From Circinella minor (lineage: Eukaryota > Mucoromycota > Mucoromycetes > Mucorales > Lichtheimiaceae), in assembly GCA_016758965.1 (NCBI GenBank), contig JAEPRB010000066.1:111725-175724 (forward strand): DNA of 64,000 nt. The letters run 5' to 3'. The notes beneath the pieces were generated by a model. That model made no database searches. It was given only the letters and a program-made list of their open reading frames with translations, and was not told the DNA's origin. Each line of letters opens with the position of its first letter. Position 1 is the stretch's first letter. The translations under genes were made by a program, and so were the position numbers. Shown piece after piece: positions 47,835 through 60,200 of this stretch.

Positions 47835-50800
47835 TGTGATTTAATGAAAAGTAAAGTTAAGTTTGAAAAAAATACAATATTGGGATGATTTTGTGGAGAG
47901 ATTTTTTTTAGTATAGATGTGTAAAGCTCATGGGAATTTTTTGATTCTGTAGGAATTTTTTTATCAATACAGCTCAGTTAATAGACCAAGGTCATTATCT
48001 TTCAAAGGCATCATCTCAGGCCATACAATATATTTTCTTCTTGAACTACCTGTATAAACTGCGGTAGCAGATCGTATATCTCCAGCAGAAACGATAAGAT
48101 ATTTGTGGCTGAAATCTTTTCGCTGATAAGGAATACCATACATCGACAACTTGACTTCCCAAACTTGTATAAGCGCAAGTAAATTGATAATTTCTTGTTG
48201 TTCTTGGCGAAAATAAAAAATGACTTTACCGAAATAAATTCTTGGTTTTCTTCCAATTATATGCAATCTTTTACATTTATCAACATCAATTATCATTTGA
48301 ACATAAAGTCGTCGCGTCTTGTGTCATCTCGTTTCCTAAAAGAACTTCCTATAATGTCCACGGAGCTGATAAACAATCGTCCTCCCGCCTCAATAACCAA
48401 ATTAACTTCATCTACTTCCTCTAAATAAATCTGCCAAAAGTTAAGTAATAAATCTTCAAGTTTGTATCGCGTATAATCATTGATGGTGCCCATCCAATGA
48501 GGATTCCAAATTTCTGGTGCATCAATAGCAGATGAATTAGTAAGTACGTTGTTCAAGTTCTTTGTTGTTGTTGTGTTGTATCTGTTGACGAAGCGTGTAG
48601 CTGCAAGTTCAAGCATAACATTGAGATACGTCTATATATTAATATAATTTTTACGTTTTTTCATACATTTTTTTTATTTTTTATTTAAATCTTTTTTTAA
48701 AATTAATAAAATTGTTGGGATAAATAGTTATTTTAAATTTATTTTTTATATTTTTATTATTTATTATGTTATTAAAACTAAATATTCTTAATATTTTATG
48801 TATTTTATTCCCTTTAAAATCATGTAATATGGGACGTATCTCATTACCAGCATTCACTCCTGGTGCTGATGGTGACCTCACTTTTCTCTTGATTTCTCCT
48901 AATGCTCTCTTGTTTGTAATATTGCAAATGTTGAATACATACGTGGTGGCCCCATGGCTAGAGACATCTCTTTCAGATGACGAAGGTAATGTTAATTTAT
49001 AATAAAGATTCTTCCGCTTATATGTCCAAGATCTACATGTTTGACAAGAGTTCCAAGCCAACGCCAGACACATGTTTCAAGCTTTCGTAGATCGCTGGTC
49101 GTTATGGTCTTCTGAAAAGCTATGGTGCACACTTGTGATAATGCAAAGCAAGCATTTCGAGCTTCTTGATTTTTTATATGCTCCACTATTACTGTTAGTA
49201 CTACAAACCGCAACATATTGATCCATTCAATTGATTTTAATCTAGTTTGTTTTGACAAGTCCTTGGTGCATGCATCAAATGCTGATGGAATATTCTTTTT
49301 GGATTTTGCTACAGCTTCCCCAATTTTTTTGATAGTTCTAGCTTTCAAAAAGAATGGGTTCCCTTTTTTTCCAAAGTTACCACGCAATAAATTCCAAAAC
49401 TGTTTTGCAACGCCAGAAAGCAAATGCATGCAGTCCAATCCAATCCAAAAAACTCACAACCTTGAAAACGTTTTAAAATGTCAAACCTTGATTTGTAGCA
49501 AATTCCGTATCATTTCTCCTCCTTGACTTTCTTTGTAAATACATCATTGTTTCTTTGTTTAGGCTTCGGGTATCGTTTCGGTTTGAAGTACATACCTCGA
49601 GATATCGACTCGCCTTTTACTATACAAAGTCGGCAGCCATATCTTAAGCAGTATTTAAATAGTAGAATAATGTGACATGTAAGTAAAAGTGAAATTGATA
49701 ACAAAAAAAATAAACTCTTGTTCCCTTGTCTTTAATATAAAATCTTTAATTACCGGGAGTTATGACCTTTGTAGAGCATAAGCTTTGCAGCAGCTGGAAT
49801 ATCCCCTGTGCCTGTTATCATTTTTAACATTGTTATTAACAACATTGTTCTCTACAACGTAATCCCAACTTTTTTCATTTCGAAAATTCCCTTCTAATTT
49901 GTTTTTGTCATAACAGCCTTACATTACCTATCAAAAGATGCACTTTTGCATGGTATATATTTCCATCGTCACCTTTCACATCCATTCCTACATCTTGTAA
50001 ACTTTCTAACTCCTTCAACATTGGTTCCAAAAAGGATACCAAATCTTTTGGTTCTTTTGGGCCTGGAATTATAGCTAGTTGAATCATTCGTTTATTCTCG
50101 TAGCAAATAAGTGGTGAAAAATTCATCACAACCATATTAAGAATCGTTAGCTGCCTGTTTTTTGCTGTAAATCCATCATTATATAACATCAGAGCAATGT
50201 CAAGATCGTTGTTGTATCCAACACATATTATTCATAAAGATAATTATTTGTTATTTTAATTATTAAAGTATAGCGTATCTTTAATTATGCTTTGCTGACA
50301 TTTTGTGTACTTCCCTATTTAGACCATGATTTGTAAGAACACAGAAGTCTGTCTTCTATAATGATAATAGATAACAGCTGCGTAGATATATCATATCGTC
50401 AACCGCTCAAAGTCTAATCTTAATATCATTAATCTTATATTCATAATTCACACGGCCATGACAAATTTAAATCTTACGTATAGCTATATACACATATCAA
50501 TAATATAAGTCTTGTCTCGTCTTGCAAAGTCCGGTGGATTCTGAAATTTTTTTAACGATATGCGTGCATAATATTGTAAACCAGATAATAATATGTGCAT
50601 ATTTTCGCTCGCGTCTTATGAAGGTTTTTTGTATATGTTATTATTATCCTCTATAATTTTTTACGCTTCATTTCAACTCAAAGATCGACATGGATCATTA
50701 AATTGCAACATTTTATACGAAAGATCATTCTGAAAGCTAATTACATTGACTCAAACTTGGTGTATGCGTGTTTATTATATGATTAAAAATAAAAGAAATA

Positions 50801-50969
50801 ATAAAAGAAATAATAAAAGAAATGATAAAAAAAAACTGCTTTATTCTTCAACTCTTGTAGTCCACTTCGTTCGGTTTTCATACATCCAATTTATTGACTT
50901 GTTACCTAGCACTATACGTCTGTCATCAATCTCTTTTAAAGCAGCTTCAGGGGTAAGTTCGTATTTTTC

Positions 50970-53310
50970 TTAATAAGCCTGAATTTCACAAATAATAGTC
51001 GCGCGACGATTGACCCATTTATCATCACCCCTTCGCCACTTGGTTTTCCAAGTACGTTCGAGCTCAAAGACTGCAGGTGAACCAGATAAGCCCGTATGCC
51101 ATTCACGCCACAAGTCATACAGATTTGTAATGCCACGGCTCATCTTGTAATGAGGAGGATCGTCTGCAGTACTGGATGTGGTGATGACGTTGTTGGTTGG
51201 GGTGTTGTTAGTATGTTGAGCAGGAATTCCAACGTCGGATATTGTTCTATTGATAGCTGCAGTATTCGTGGTAATAGGTAATGAAGTGGATGGTGCGGAT
51301 GGTGTGAATGATTGATGACTGTTTTGGATGTATAATGGGTTGACTTGCAATGAAAATGGGACGCGACCAGAAAGGAGATCATCCAGAAATTGTGATGTAC
51401 GCTGTGATTGTTGTTCTATGTTATGGGTTAATGAAGCAAGACGGACAGAAACATCTGTGTGCATTGCACGGATGTAATCATGTATTAATGACATTGCCAT
51501 TTGAAGGGTAAGATCCTATGGTGTTGGTGCTTCGTTCATCGACCTAGTCAATTTGCTATAAGTTCTTCAGTTAGTAAGTGAAACACAAAATAGCTTTTTA
51601 TTTTTATTTTACTTACTTTTTAAATGTGATGTATTGGGGATCCTGGAAAAGAGGAGCATTCTAAATGGACAGGCGTGGATAAAGCTCTTGCAGGGGTACT
51701 GAATCCTGAAGGAATACAACACTGAGCTGTCGAAGCATTTGAAGGAAACCATCGGCAGTGATGCTCTGATCACCATGTTCACGACCTCGATTGATTCGCT
51801 CTTGCCATACTTCAACCATTGGGAATACTTTACGACAGAGTTTGGGGTCGGGTTTTTCAATCGCACGACGTAAGTAAAAGCGACCGCCATCTTTGTGGAA
51901 TCCTGCCATAACACGGAGCAGTGCTCTTGGAAGATTTGTGAGATATGCTGACTCCAATGCATCATTTGTCCAACGTCCAGCACGTCGAATATCAGATTCC
52001 CCTGCACCACGAATGTCAGCCATTTTTGCACCAGACTGTTGACCAGCATGCGTTTTCGCCATACTACGAATATGACAGGCCTTGAACCCTTTTTCAATGG
52101 CATCATAATGTGCCTTGGGCTGCATTTCCTTCGTATTATCAACGTTATCACCTTTATATAATTTTATATTATACCAAGATTCAGGTTTAGTCATATTGAG
52201 GAAAGGTTCTTGTACAACGATCCAACGGTGGAATAGGTATAATGCTAGCATCATCCAAGGGCAAGTCTTGATATCGTCATTTTGGATACAAGAACCGTAT
52301 TGAGGCTTACCGAATTTGTTTGTTTTTCCATGGTCAATTAATATAACCAAAGCTTGACATTCAATATCAGGAGTTACGCCTTCGCCTTCCAAGGATAAAG
52401 TTTGTGCATCGGGCAAATCGAGGGAACGAACATTTTCACCACGCAACAGACAGTGATGTGATAATAGTAACATCATTGCATTTCGGTAATGCTCACTTCG
52501 ATCCTTGCGCAAAAAATAGTCGACAACTTGAGCAAGTTTTTCTGTTGTCGAATATCCATCGAAAATAGTTCCTGCAGCACGATCTTCATAATTATCACAT
52601 CTCTTTTGTCGATCCAATATCCTTGCATTCTTCAATAAGTTTTTTACAGCATTGATACGTGGTTGGTTTTCCATGACATTGACACCTGCTGTAAGCTGCT
52701 CATTATAAAGAGCAGTAATTGCACTGACATACTGATCGATTGTTGAAAACCCAATAAGACGAATGGACTCTTGCTCTTGAGGAGATAAATTTTCAACTTG
52801 ATCCATTTCTTCCTCATCGTCATTTTCAAGATGTAGTTCTTGATCGCCATTGCCATCGCCATCGGAATCGCCAGAACTGTCAGAAAGCTCCTCATTCTCC
52901 ATTTCCTCTGCATTTCTCTTTCTTCTACCAGGAGTGCGTCGTTCTCTACCAAGAACCTGGATCGAATTATTTAGTTCGAATGAAATAAATTTGCATTAAC
53001 GTTTTGCATAAATAAAAATGATACTTACTTTTTCTTGTAAAAATAAATTCAACTTTTTACCAGTTACTTGATATTGAGTTATTCTACTAAAACCTTTTTC
53101 TTTACACCATTCTTTAAACTCTTTCTGCTTGGGTTTATATGCACTCTTGGTGGCTTTTGGTTGAAGTGATTTGGCCATTTCATTTGTGTGGACCACTGCA
53201 TCTTCCAGTTGTTGTTCCAATTGAGCTTGATCAATATCTTCTCTTTTTGTTGAAGAACCTGCTGCATTATTTTGACGTCGTTGACGTTGTTGTTTTTGTG
53301 GTCGAGGCAT
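50970..53310 (-). pseudogene. Crypton tyrosine recombinase with GCR1_C domain
   Basis: Exon 1 (53029-53310) encodes a Gln/Arg-rich start and a SAM-like core-binding domain (KPKQKEFKEWCKEKGF ... KKLNLFLQEK). A 72-bp intron leads to exon 2 (51661-52956) with an acidic segment and the catalytic domain: LLRGENVRSLDL (first Arg), KTHAGQQSGAKMADIRGAGE and RRAGRWTNDALESAYLTNLP (His box and Tyr region). The expected H-x-x-R reads H-x-x-Q. The frame meets TAG at 51661, directly before NAPLFQDPQYITF, which looks like normal continuation; a second TAG lies near 51518. The last part (50970-51500) is a GCR1_C DNA-binding domain (YKMSRGITNLYDLWREWHTG ... WVNRRATIICEI). Two stops and the Gln suggest inactivity. 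Confidence 0.8.
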
Positions 53311-53827
53311 AATTGTTACAATAAAAAGAGAAAATATAGAATAATAATATAGAGGAGGATTACGAGCTGTTGTAATAATCGTCAACGTTTATATAGTTTT
53401 TAGTCCATTGCTGCTGAGCAAAGATTATTTTATTGTTAGAATAGTTTTTATTTCATCAGCTTATGATTCTGATTTGGGATTGAAAAGATTAGCATGTATA
53501 CCGAGTAGAACTATATGCTATTAGCTTATGATTTATAATCTTGGCATGAAATGCTTAGCATAGTTCTTTGATTCAACGAATTGTAAAGAAGTAATTTCAA
53601 GAAGTTCTTTTTTTTTATTTTTTGCTCAGCAGTAGATCACCTCAATTAAGATATTTTTTAAACTATCATATATGATACTATCCTTAATGTTATATTTTTT
53701 TTATATGTTTCCTCTCTAATCAAACTTTAACAAAAAATAAACTATTATTATAATGGTTGGAAAACACACTTCTGTTTTATTTTTTATTAAGAAACATTCA
53801 TGTTTTGACAACATTTTTGCTTAGCTT

Positions 53828-53844
53828 CCCGCGTTACACGCGGG
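53828..53844. other. GC-rich hairpin near the right end of the Crypton
   Basis: CCCGCGT-TAC-ACGCGGG, a perfect 7-bp stem with a 3-base loop in otherwise AT-rich DNA, about 110 bp inside the right Crypton junction and followed by GGACGC direct repeats (about 53898-53915). It may be a recombinase or replication signal. Confidence 0.5.
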
Positions 53845-55162
53845 TAATCGAACATATTAGGAAATTTCATATTGAGTTGAAGTCCGCTTGACGCTCTGGA
53901 CGCGAGTCTCGGACGCACTGCATAACTCTAATAATATGCCCTACATATCAATATATATCCCACTGATAATAAGTTTCATATAAATAGAGATAATATTTTA
54001 TTTTAATAAACTTCAGTTCAATTATTGTTCTTTTGGGTCTCATTGACTTTTTAACGTCTCTTTATTTTATTATATTTGATTGATATAACAATCGTTTTGA
54101 AACAAACCTTGTTCTTGTAATTGTTGATAAACACTGCCATCATAGATGTCATTATAAGCGCCATCGGACGATGCTTCAAAGGTTGATCGGTACATAAGCT
54201 CCTTCCTTGTTGATTCATCTTGAATAAGAAGTCCAAGTTGATGTTTAAGTGGTAGCTGCCGAATCGTCATGTGTGGTTGTCATATTCGTCTTCCATCTCT
54301 TGTTCGTTTTTTTGCTTCATAACGTCGTGCACCACAGTGTTTATATTTACAGCTCTTTCTATTGCTTCTAGTTTTGAACATCATGCAACCGTTACAGCAC
54401 ATATCAAAAGTTATTGGCCGTACAGGATATTCACCATGCACCAGTAAGGCTTTTGACTGTTTGTATGAGTAAAGTGGTTGGTGTGTACCATGTGTAAATT
54501 CGTTAACAATATTGATCATATCGTCGAATCCTTTTCGCGTGAGCCCCCGCTTCACAACAGCACTTGTATATAACCTTCGACTAACGGTTTCTGCATCTTT
54601 TGTTGATTCGTAGTTATTATGGTTGAAATCGTCATTATCATCATTAAAATCGTCATTATCATCATTAAAATCGTCATTATCATCGTTAAAATCGTCATCA
54701 TTATCATTAAAATCGTCATTATCATAATTAAAATCGACGTTGGCATTATAAGAATCGGTAACGTTTTCATTTTGTTCATTTTCTAAGGATTCGGAATTTG
54801 CAGCATCATCCATATTATTTTGTTGTGTAACAACAAATGGTATGCAATTTTGATTAGTATTAAGGACCACAGAAGAACCTTGACCTGTAAGATCACTAAA
54901 TCATTGATTAACAATGAAACAATTATATGAGTTTTTTTCCAGCAAATGCATGAAAGAAAAGTGCTGTACCTTACCTATCCATAGCAGTTTCATTTGTAAC
55001 TAATTCATAACGTGTTTTTATACACTTCCACGTCCTACTCTTTTTGATTTCTGCTGCTAAGCATTTCCTCTCATGAATTATCTTTTTTACATCTCGTTTT
55101 AGAAACGTCCCTTTACAAATGTCACAAAAAAATTTTGTGCATGGTAGCTTTGATGGGTTCAT

Positions 55163-55438
55163 CAGCTAGAAACGGTATTAAGTTGCCAAGAGACTAAAGA
55201 GTTGCCAAGAGACTAAAGAATGATTTTTTTTATTTAATCGGTGAAGAATACGTAATGGGGTTTTCTGTGAAGTTGATTGGGCAATTTCCAAGTCAGCACG
55301 TAATATGATTTTCCGTGCATTTCAGAAGATATTTAGTGCTGTTACTTGAAATGTTTTCAGTTGTAATGTGGAGATTTTCAGTGCGTGAAGATTTTTATAT
55401 GATATTCCATGATTTTCAGTCCCTCATTTCCCATAGTG
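55163..55438. repeat. Right subterminal region of element 3
   Basis: Between the transposase start codon and the right terminus. Holds variants of GATTTTCAGT (GATTTTCCGT, GTTTTCAGTT, AGATTTTCAGTGCG, TGATTTTCAGTCCC) and should include the transposase promoter. Confidence 0.65.
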
Positions 55439-56952
55439 AAGGGTATTTATATAAAACAAAATAAAAATAATATTTCCAAATATGAATATGAACATGATAA
55501 TATTATTAAAATAATAATATTATGCAAACAACATGATCGTTGTCTTGATAAGAATAAGAAATAATGAAAATTAAAAATAAATAAATCAAAAACAGAATAT
55601 GGATCAATATGATCCATACGAGACAACACAAAAGAATTAATTAAGGATCATAAAGATGATCTTTCATAATAACATAAAAGGAAAAGGATATTATAAACGG
55701 GAGAGACGACGGAGGTAATAATAATAAATAATATAAATGGAAATAAGGGAGACAATGTATGAAAGAATATAGGAGGAACAGATGGGTGATGAATAAAAGT
55801 AACCAATGGGTAAATACGTTAGGTAGAAGTATTTACCCGGCGACGACCCGGATTCCTGGGTTGGAATTGTCGCTTTGACGTCACATTTGGAGCTGACGCG
55901 GAACTGGGAACAAAACCTGCTTCAGACGCGACAAAAATGACACGTGTGGTGCTTAGTGTTATGTGTACGATTGACAAAAAGGTAAGAATAAAATAGAAAT
56001 AAAAAAATAAATAAAGAATAGAAAATAGAGGAAGGGAAAAACGATAAAATAAATAAATAGATAAATGGGTTCAGAGAAGTTAAGGGTTGCGTGTAGTAAA
56101 TAGTAAAGATAGAAATAAAATAAAATAATAGTAAAAGAAATAAACGGAATATAATCCAATGATGATTTCACTAAGATTATCCCAAATCAATAATGCAAAT
56201 CCAACGTCAATACAATTCCCAACGATCAAATAACCAGAATAAGATAATCTTTTATTAACAATTTTCTAATTGCTATTTATATTCGAATTCTAAAATGGAA
56301 AAGAGCTGTTTCTAACTAGTGAATATATGATCTATATTTCGATAGATAATCATATATAAGAGTACAGGAAATATTCCATATAATGGAATTATATCATTTA
56401 AAGTGTGACAACAAGATTGACATAACATACGGTAGGAAATAAAAAGAGAAAATATCGGATAAGAAGAAGACAAAAATTAAAGAACGGGTATGATAAGGAA
56501 GGGTAAATAGGGCAACAAGATAAAGGTTTCAATACGATGAATTAGCATCGAGCATAAAAATCATGCTAATCAAAGAGGGTAGTAAAAATAAAAATACGGA
56601 TTAGGAACTAACACGATAAGAAAAATAATGATAATACAATAGTCATCATTAAATACAAATAAGTTAAAGAATAAAATAATACCGAGTATAAAATAACAAT
56701 GATATACAAGGAATTACGTAAAGATATAAATAATATATAGTAACAAAAGGGGATATTCTTCAAATAAAAAGATAAGGATTGTATCAGAAAATAAAGATAA
56801 TAATAATAATAAGAAATAAAAGAGATGATAAGAAAATCGGCTATTTTGGGAGAAGGTTTCGGTAGAATATTTCTTCCCAAATTATGCCATATTCGATGGC
56901 CAACTCCATCACGTGAGTGCCCAAAGTGGATGAGGCCGGAAAACCTCACACA
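55439..56952. other. AT-rich interval without genes
   Basis: Low-complexity A-rich DNA with many AATAAATAA and GATAAG strings. A GC-richer island at about 55830-55950 (CGGCGACGACCCGGATTCC; TGACGTCA at 55875) may be a worn element end. The right edge carries the block shared with 44945-44990. No supportable gene. Confidence 0.45.
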
Positions 56953-56987
56953 CAACGTGTCAAAAATGTCTTGATTTCTTGGTGTAT
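56953..56987 (+). repeat. Left target duplication of LINE copy 2 (truncated tRNA-Val 5' end)
   Basis: The 35-bp sequence ACAACGTGTCAAAAATGTC plus TTGATTTCTTGGTGTA repeats at 62508-62541 with two differences. The last 14 bases are the first 14 of the tRNA-Val gene. It directly abuts the 3' end of LINE copy 2. Confidence 0.75.
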
Positions 56988-57297
56988 TCAAAAGTGTTTT
57001 TATTAAAGAAAGCAGGATATTCTGGGGCAGGTGCGATAGCGCTGTTGCCGATCCCGGTGAAAATGCATAAAGATTGTGTGACAAAAAGAATATTGTTTGA
57101 GAATGAAACTAACATAATCAAAAAACTTGAGTCAAGAAAAGGATTAATGTCTGGGGGTACAGCTGATGGGGGATATTGAATGAGAAGAAACTTATAGAAT
57201 ATAAAATAAAATTGATAAGAGGGTAAAAAGGATTCTAAGCTATATAAAGATTATAAAAGAAATATATGAAAAGAGGAAAATAATTGAAACTAATGTA

Positions 57298-60200
57298 TTA
57301 ATGATTGAGCCTGGCGGCTGGTCTTTCCGGTTCAAATTCTTCTTCAGAGTGGGTGAGAATATCGATATCGCGCAACGTATTAAGCAGAGTAGGCCAAGTA
57401 GTACGCCAGTGGCCTCGCGTTAATCCAATTTCGGAGGTCGGAAGCATATTTATTATGAAGTCTAAAATATGTTGGTCTGGTGCTTTGGTAGATAATTTGT
57501 TGGTTCCAATACTTTGTTCTAATTGTTGGATCATTATTGCTAGCATAGGACAGAATTCGTAATGATCTCTCTTGGCTTTTTTAAAACCACAGCGGCAATC
57601 TTTGGGAGGGAATGATGGTAACCAATGAGTTCTCCATTTTATTAGTCGGTGGCGTTGTAAACGAGTTGCTGGTAAATAAAGAATAGGATCCCATATTCGT
57701 GCATGGCGTGCACGGGCGACTGCAGGTTTGGCTGTGCGACGATTTTCCATTTCGATTTTCTGATGTGCAGCAACTATAAAAGCCACTGAATCACGCGGTA
57801 GCGGGTATTGATTAGTTAAAATTTTGTGGTCCTGCCACAAAATATTATTTTGCATCTTTTTCCATTCGTCATCGTTTATTATTAAGGTGGTAGTTGTTTG
57901 ACCATTCACGGTGTCTGTTGAAATTACTTCTTCCATTAAGAAGCATGTAACGATTGCACGTAATAAAGTTGATGCTGGTGCCGAAATTGCGCGATGTACA
58001 AACTTAAACTTGAGTATTGCTGAACGAAGTGCCATGCTTGGAATATCACCCATATGAAGTTGGACTATTGTTGGAATGGTGCGTCTGGTGCATATGTTCT
58101 GAGCTAATCGTATACAATATTTTTGTGCATCTTCAAGCTGTTTTTGTTGCTCTTCTGGTAATATTGCTATCGCGATTCCATACTCCAATATAGGGCGAAT
58201 AAAAGAACAATAAATACGTAAGGCAGGGCCGAGTCCATAACCGTATAAGTTGGCTCCAATTTTACGCAGTGAATCTATACTTCTTTTTGCTTTGGTAGAT
58301 ATATTTTGAATATGTGCTGGAATATTCATACCATCACTCGTGAACGGGATTCCAAGGTATTTACATGAGTTTTCTTGGGGTAGTGGTTGATTATATAATT
58401 GAAAGATGGTTGCTGGATCATTACTTGGAGCATTTAATACAATACACTTAGCAGGATGCCAGCTATATCCATTTTGGAGAGAATGTCATTGTGCTTCCCC
58501 TAACATTGCCATAACATCATCTGGATTGCCAAAGATAGCAACGTCGTCAGCATAGAGCAGCGAGTTGAGCACTTGAATTTCGTTATCGATACGATCAGTA
58601 GAACTAGAGGTTGCATCTAGTTCTGATACTTGGTTTGTTGGCACAGTACGTAAAAGAAGTGGTCGATGGCTAAAAGAGCGCAATGCTTTTGGTAACGAAT
58701 CAATAAATGTGGCGTATAATATTGGACTTAAGATTGATCCTTGAAGAACTCTATTTGTTGGTCACGTCCATCTTGATTGATGATTTTGAAGAATGACGGA
58801 TATTTGTACACAATCAAAGAGGTTTTGAAGAAGAGGCAGTAACCCTGGCGTGAGTCGATTACTAAGTGCATCCCATATGACATCACGTCTTGTTGAATCA
58901 TATGCCTGCTTGCAGTCTAAAAATACTATTACTGGAGAAGTATCGTATTGTCATTTATATTCTCAAGAGCATGTGTAAATTAAAAGCTTGGTCCAATGCT
59001 CCCCGTTTGGCACGGAATCCTCCTTGGGCGATATCCAATGCTGGCATATCCTTTAATAATAAAGGAAGTAATGCTCGTTCAAGTATTTTCCGAAAGATAC
59101 TGGTTAAACTAATAGGTCTGTAGTTTACTGGATCTGATGGCGGTCCTTTTTTGAAGATAGGGACGACTTGTGCACGTCGCCAGTTTGTTGGTGTCCATGA
59201 CCATTGCCAACATAGTTGCATAAGATCAGATAATATTTTCGATAATGGTGTTGCGATTGGTTTAATCATGGCACCAGTGATATGATCAGAACCAGGTGCT
59301 TTTCAAGGAGATAGATTCTTGATAATATCGAGGAGAACTTCGGGTGATAAATAATTATGGTCAGGTGGTGTGCGAATTGATGTTGGAGGTGGTCTGATGT
59401 ACCGCTGTTCACCACCAAAGACAGAGGATAAGTGAGATATCATTTCATTGGCTGCATGTGCCGGTCCCTCAGGGTAAGAAAAAGTATTGGCTTGTTTTTT
59501 TCTTTTTCTGATCCGTTTGATAATAGCATTCGATTCAGAAACTGAAGCTGTGGCCATTTGTTGGCAGAATTCATACCATTGCTGGCTGCGTGTTGCTTTG
59601 ATGGTTTTACGTAGTAATATTCTTGCTGTATCATATTCTTCCCAATAAGCTGCTCGTTCTAGGGTATGAAGTGTAGTGAAATGCCATCGACGATATAACC
59701 GATCTCTATTATCTGCTAATTCTTGTAATTCTGGTGTCCAGAACCATTTCCAAGATTTGGGACGAATTTGCGTTCTTGTTACACTTTGATCCAAAGCTTT
59801 ATAAATAGAGTCTTCTAAAAGGTTACTAATATGGTCCATACATTGGGGATCAGGATGTTGTTTTTGTTTTGCATTATTAATTTCTTGTATGATATGGTCT
59901 ACTTCATTAGAAAATATATTAATATATAGGTCCTTAACGTCGGGTTCTTGTAGCCGTTGGAGTTTCCAATGCAAACGTTCTGCATTTGCTGGCGATTTTT
60001 TCAATAGTGCTGTACTTGGATTGAATCGGAGGCGGCATAGATGATGATCTGAGTTAAGGGATAATGTGTCAAAGATTTTAATTGCAGGGTTAACTACTGC
60101 TGTATCTCTTGATATAAAAAAGTCAATAATGCTTTTGTATTCTTTTTTCCGATATGTATATTGACCCCTTGATAATCGTTCATTCCAGTTAATTAAGTTG

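Larger units (their letters stand above)
50503..53953 (-). mobile_element. Crypton (tyrosine-recombinase DNA transposon)
   Basis: A 3,451-bp segment bounded by direct repeats ATATCAATA (50494-50502 and 53945-53953). The uninterrupted LTR elsewhere has this 9-mer once, so the segment was added by recombination within it, as expected for Crypton integration. It contains a two-part tyrosine-recombinase gene with a GCR1-like C-terminal domain, no terminal inverted repeats, and a GC-rich hairpin near the right end. Confidence 0.85.
50210..54090 (-). mobile_element. LTR family A inserted in the transposase, itself split by a Crypton
   Basis: The left part (50210-50502) starts TGTTGTATCCAACACATATT and the right part (53954-54090) ends TTTGATTGATATAACA. 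Joined, they align with the 33363 copy. Target duplications ATCGT stand at 50205-50209 and 54091-54095, inside the transposase ORF. Confidence 0.88.
47964..55162 (-). pseudogene. Element 3 Tnp2-family transposase, split by LTR and Crypton
   Basis: Exon 1 (54975-55162) has a zinc-binding pattern (FFCDICKGTFLKRDVKKIIHERKC). Exon 2 runs from 54895, with an (ND)n acidic repeat, CCNGCMMFKTR, one in-frame TGA near 54280, then DIYDGSVYQQL; at 54091 the frame enters LTR-A and resumes at 50209 with IALMLYNDGFTAKN, LAIIPGPKEPKDL and KVHLLIG. Downstream exons give GDIPAAAKLMLYKGHNSR, YGCRLCIVKGESI, DCMHLLSGVAKQFWNLL, GEIKRKVRSPSAPG and the end IVWPEMMPLKDNDLGLLTELY. These are the Tnp2 landmarks in order, including the DG of the catalytic strand and the GHNS...GC-x-x-C knuckle. 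An AT-rich insert occupies about 48620-48830. Inactive as it stands. Confidence 0.75.
45955..55438 (-). mobile_element. CACTA transposon element 3, complete ends, two genes
   Basis: The left end CACTACGGGCTCATGGCTGA and the reverse complement of the right end (CACTATGGGAAATGAGGGAC) are imperfect terminal inverted repeats that both run into GACTGAAAATC. The 3-bp target duplication AAG is present at 45952-45954 and 55439-55441, as expected for EnSpm/CACTA. About ten copies of GATTTTCAGT lie within ~200 bp of the two ends. Transposase (47964-55162) and accessory gene (46342-47834) are tandem on the minus strand. LTR-A with an embedded Crypton (50210-54090) splits the transposase. Own length is about 5.6 kb. 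Confidence 0.9.

Noticed and set aside
54552..54779. Met/Ile repeat frame on the minus strand
   Set aside because: Alternative frame of the (Asn-Asp) repeat inside the element 3 transposase.
56608..57084. Minus-strand open frame of 158 codons overlapping the 3' end of LINE copy 2
   Set aside because: Crosses the LINE target duplication and the tRNA fragment; it is an accidental frame over a junction.
56979..57179. Plus-strand 66-codon frame with GYSGAGAIALLPIPVKMHKD
   Set aside because: Lies antisense in the LINE 3' UTR and starts inside the target duplication. Its sequence looks protein-like, but no second copy or homologue could be named.
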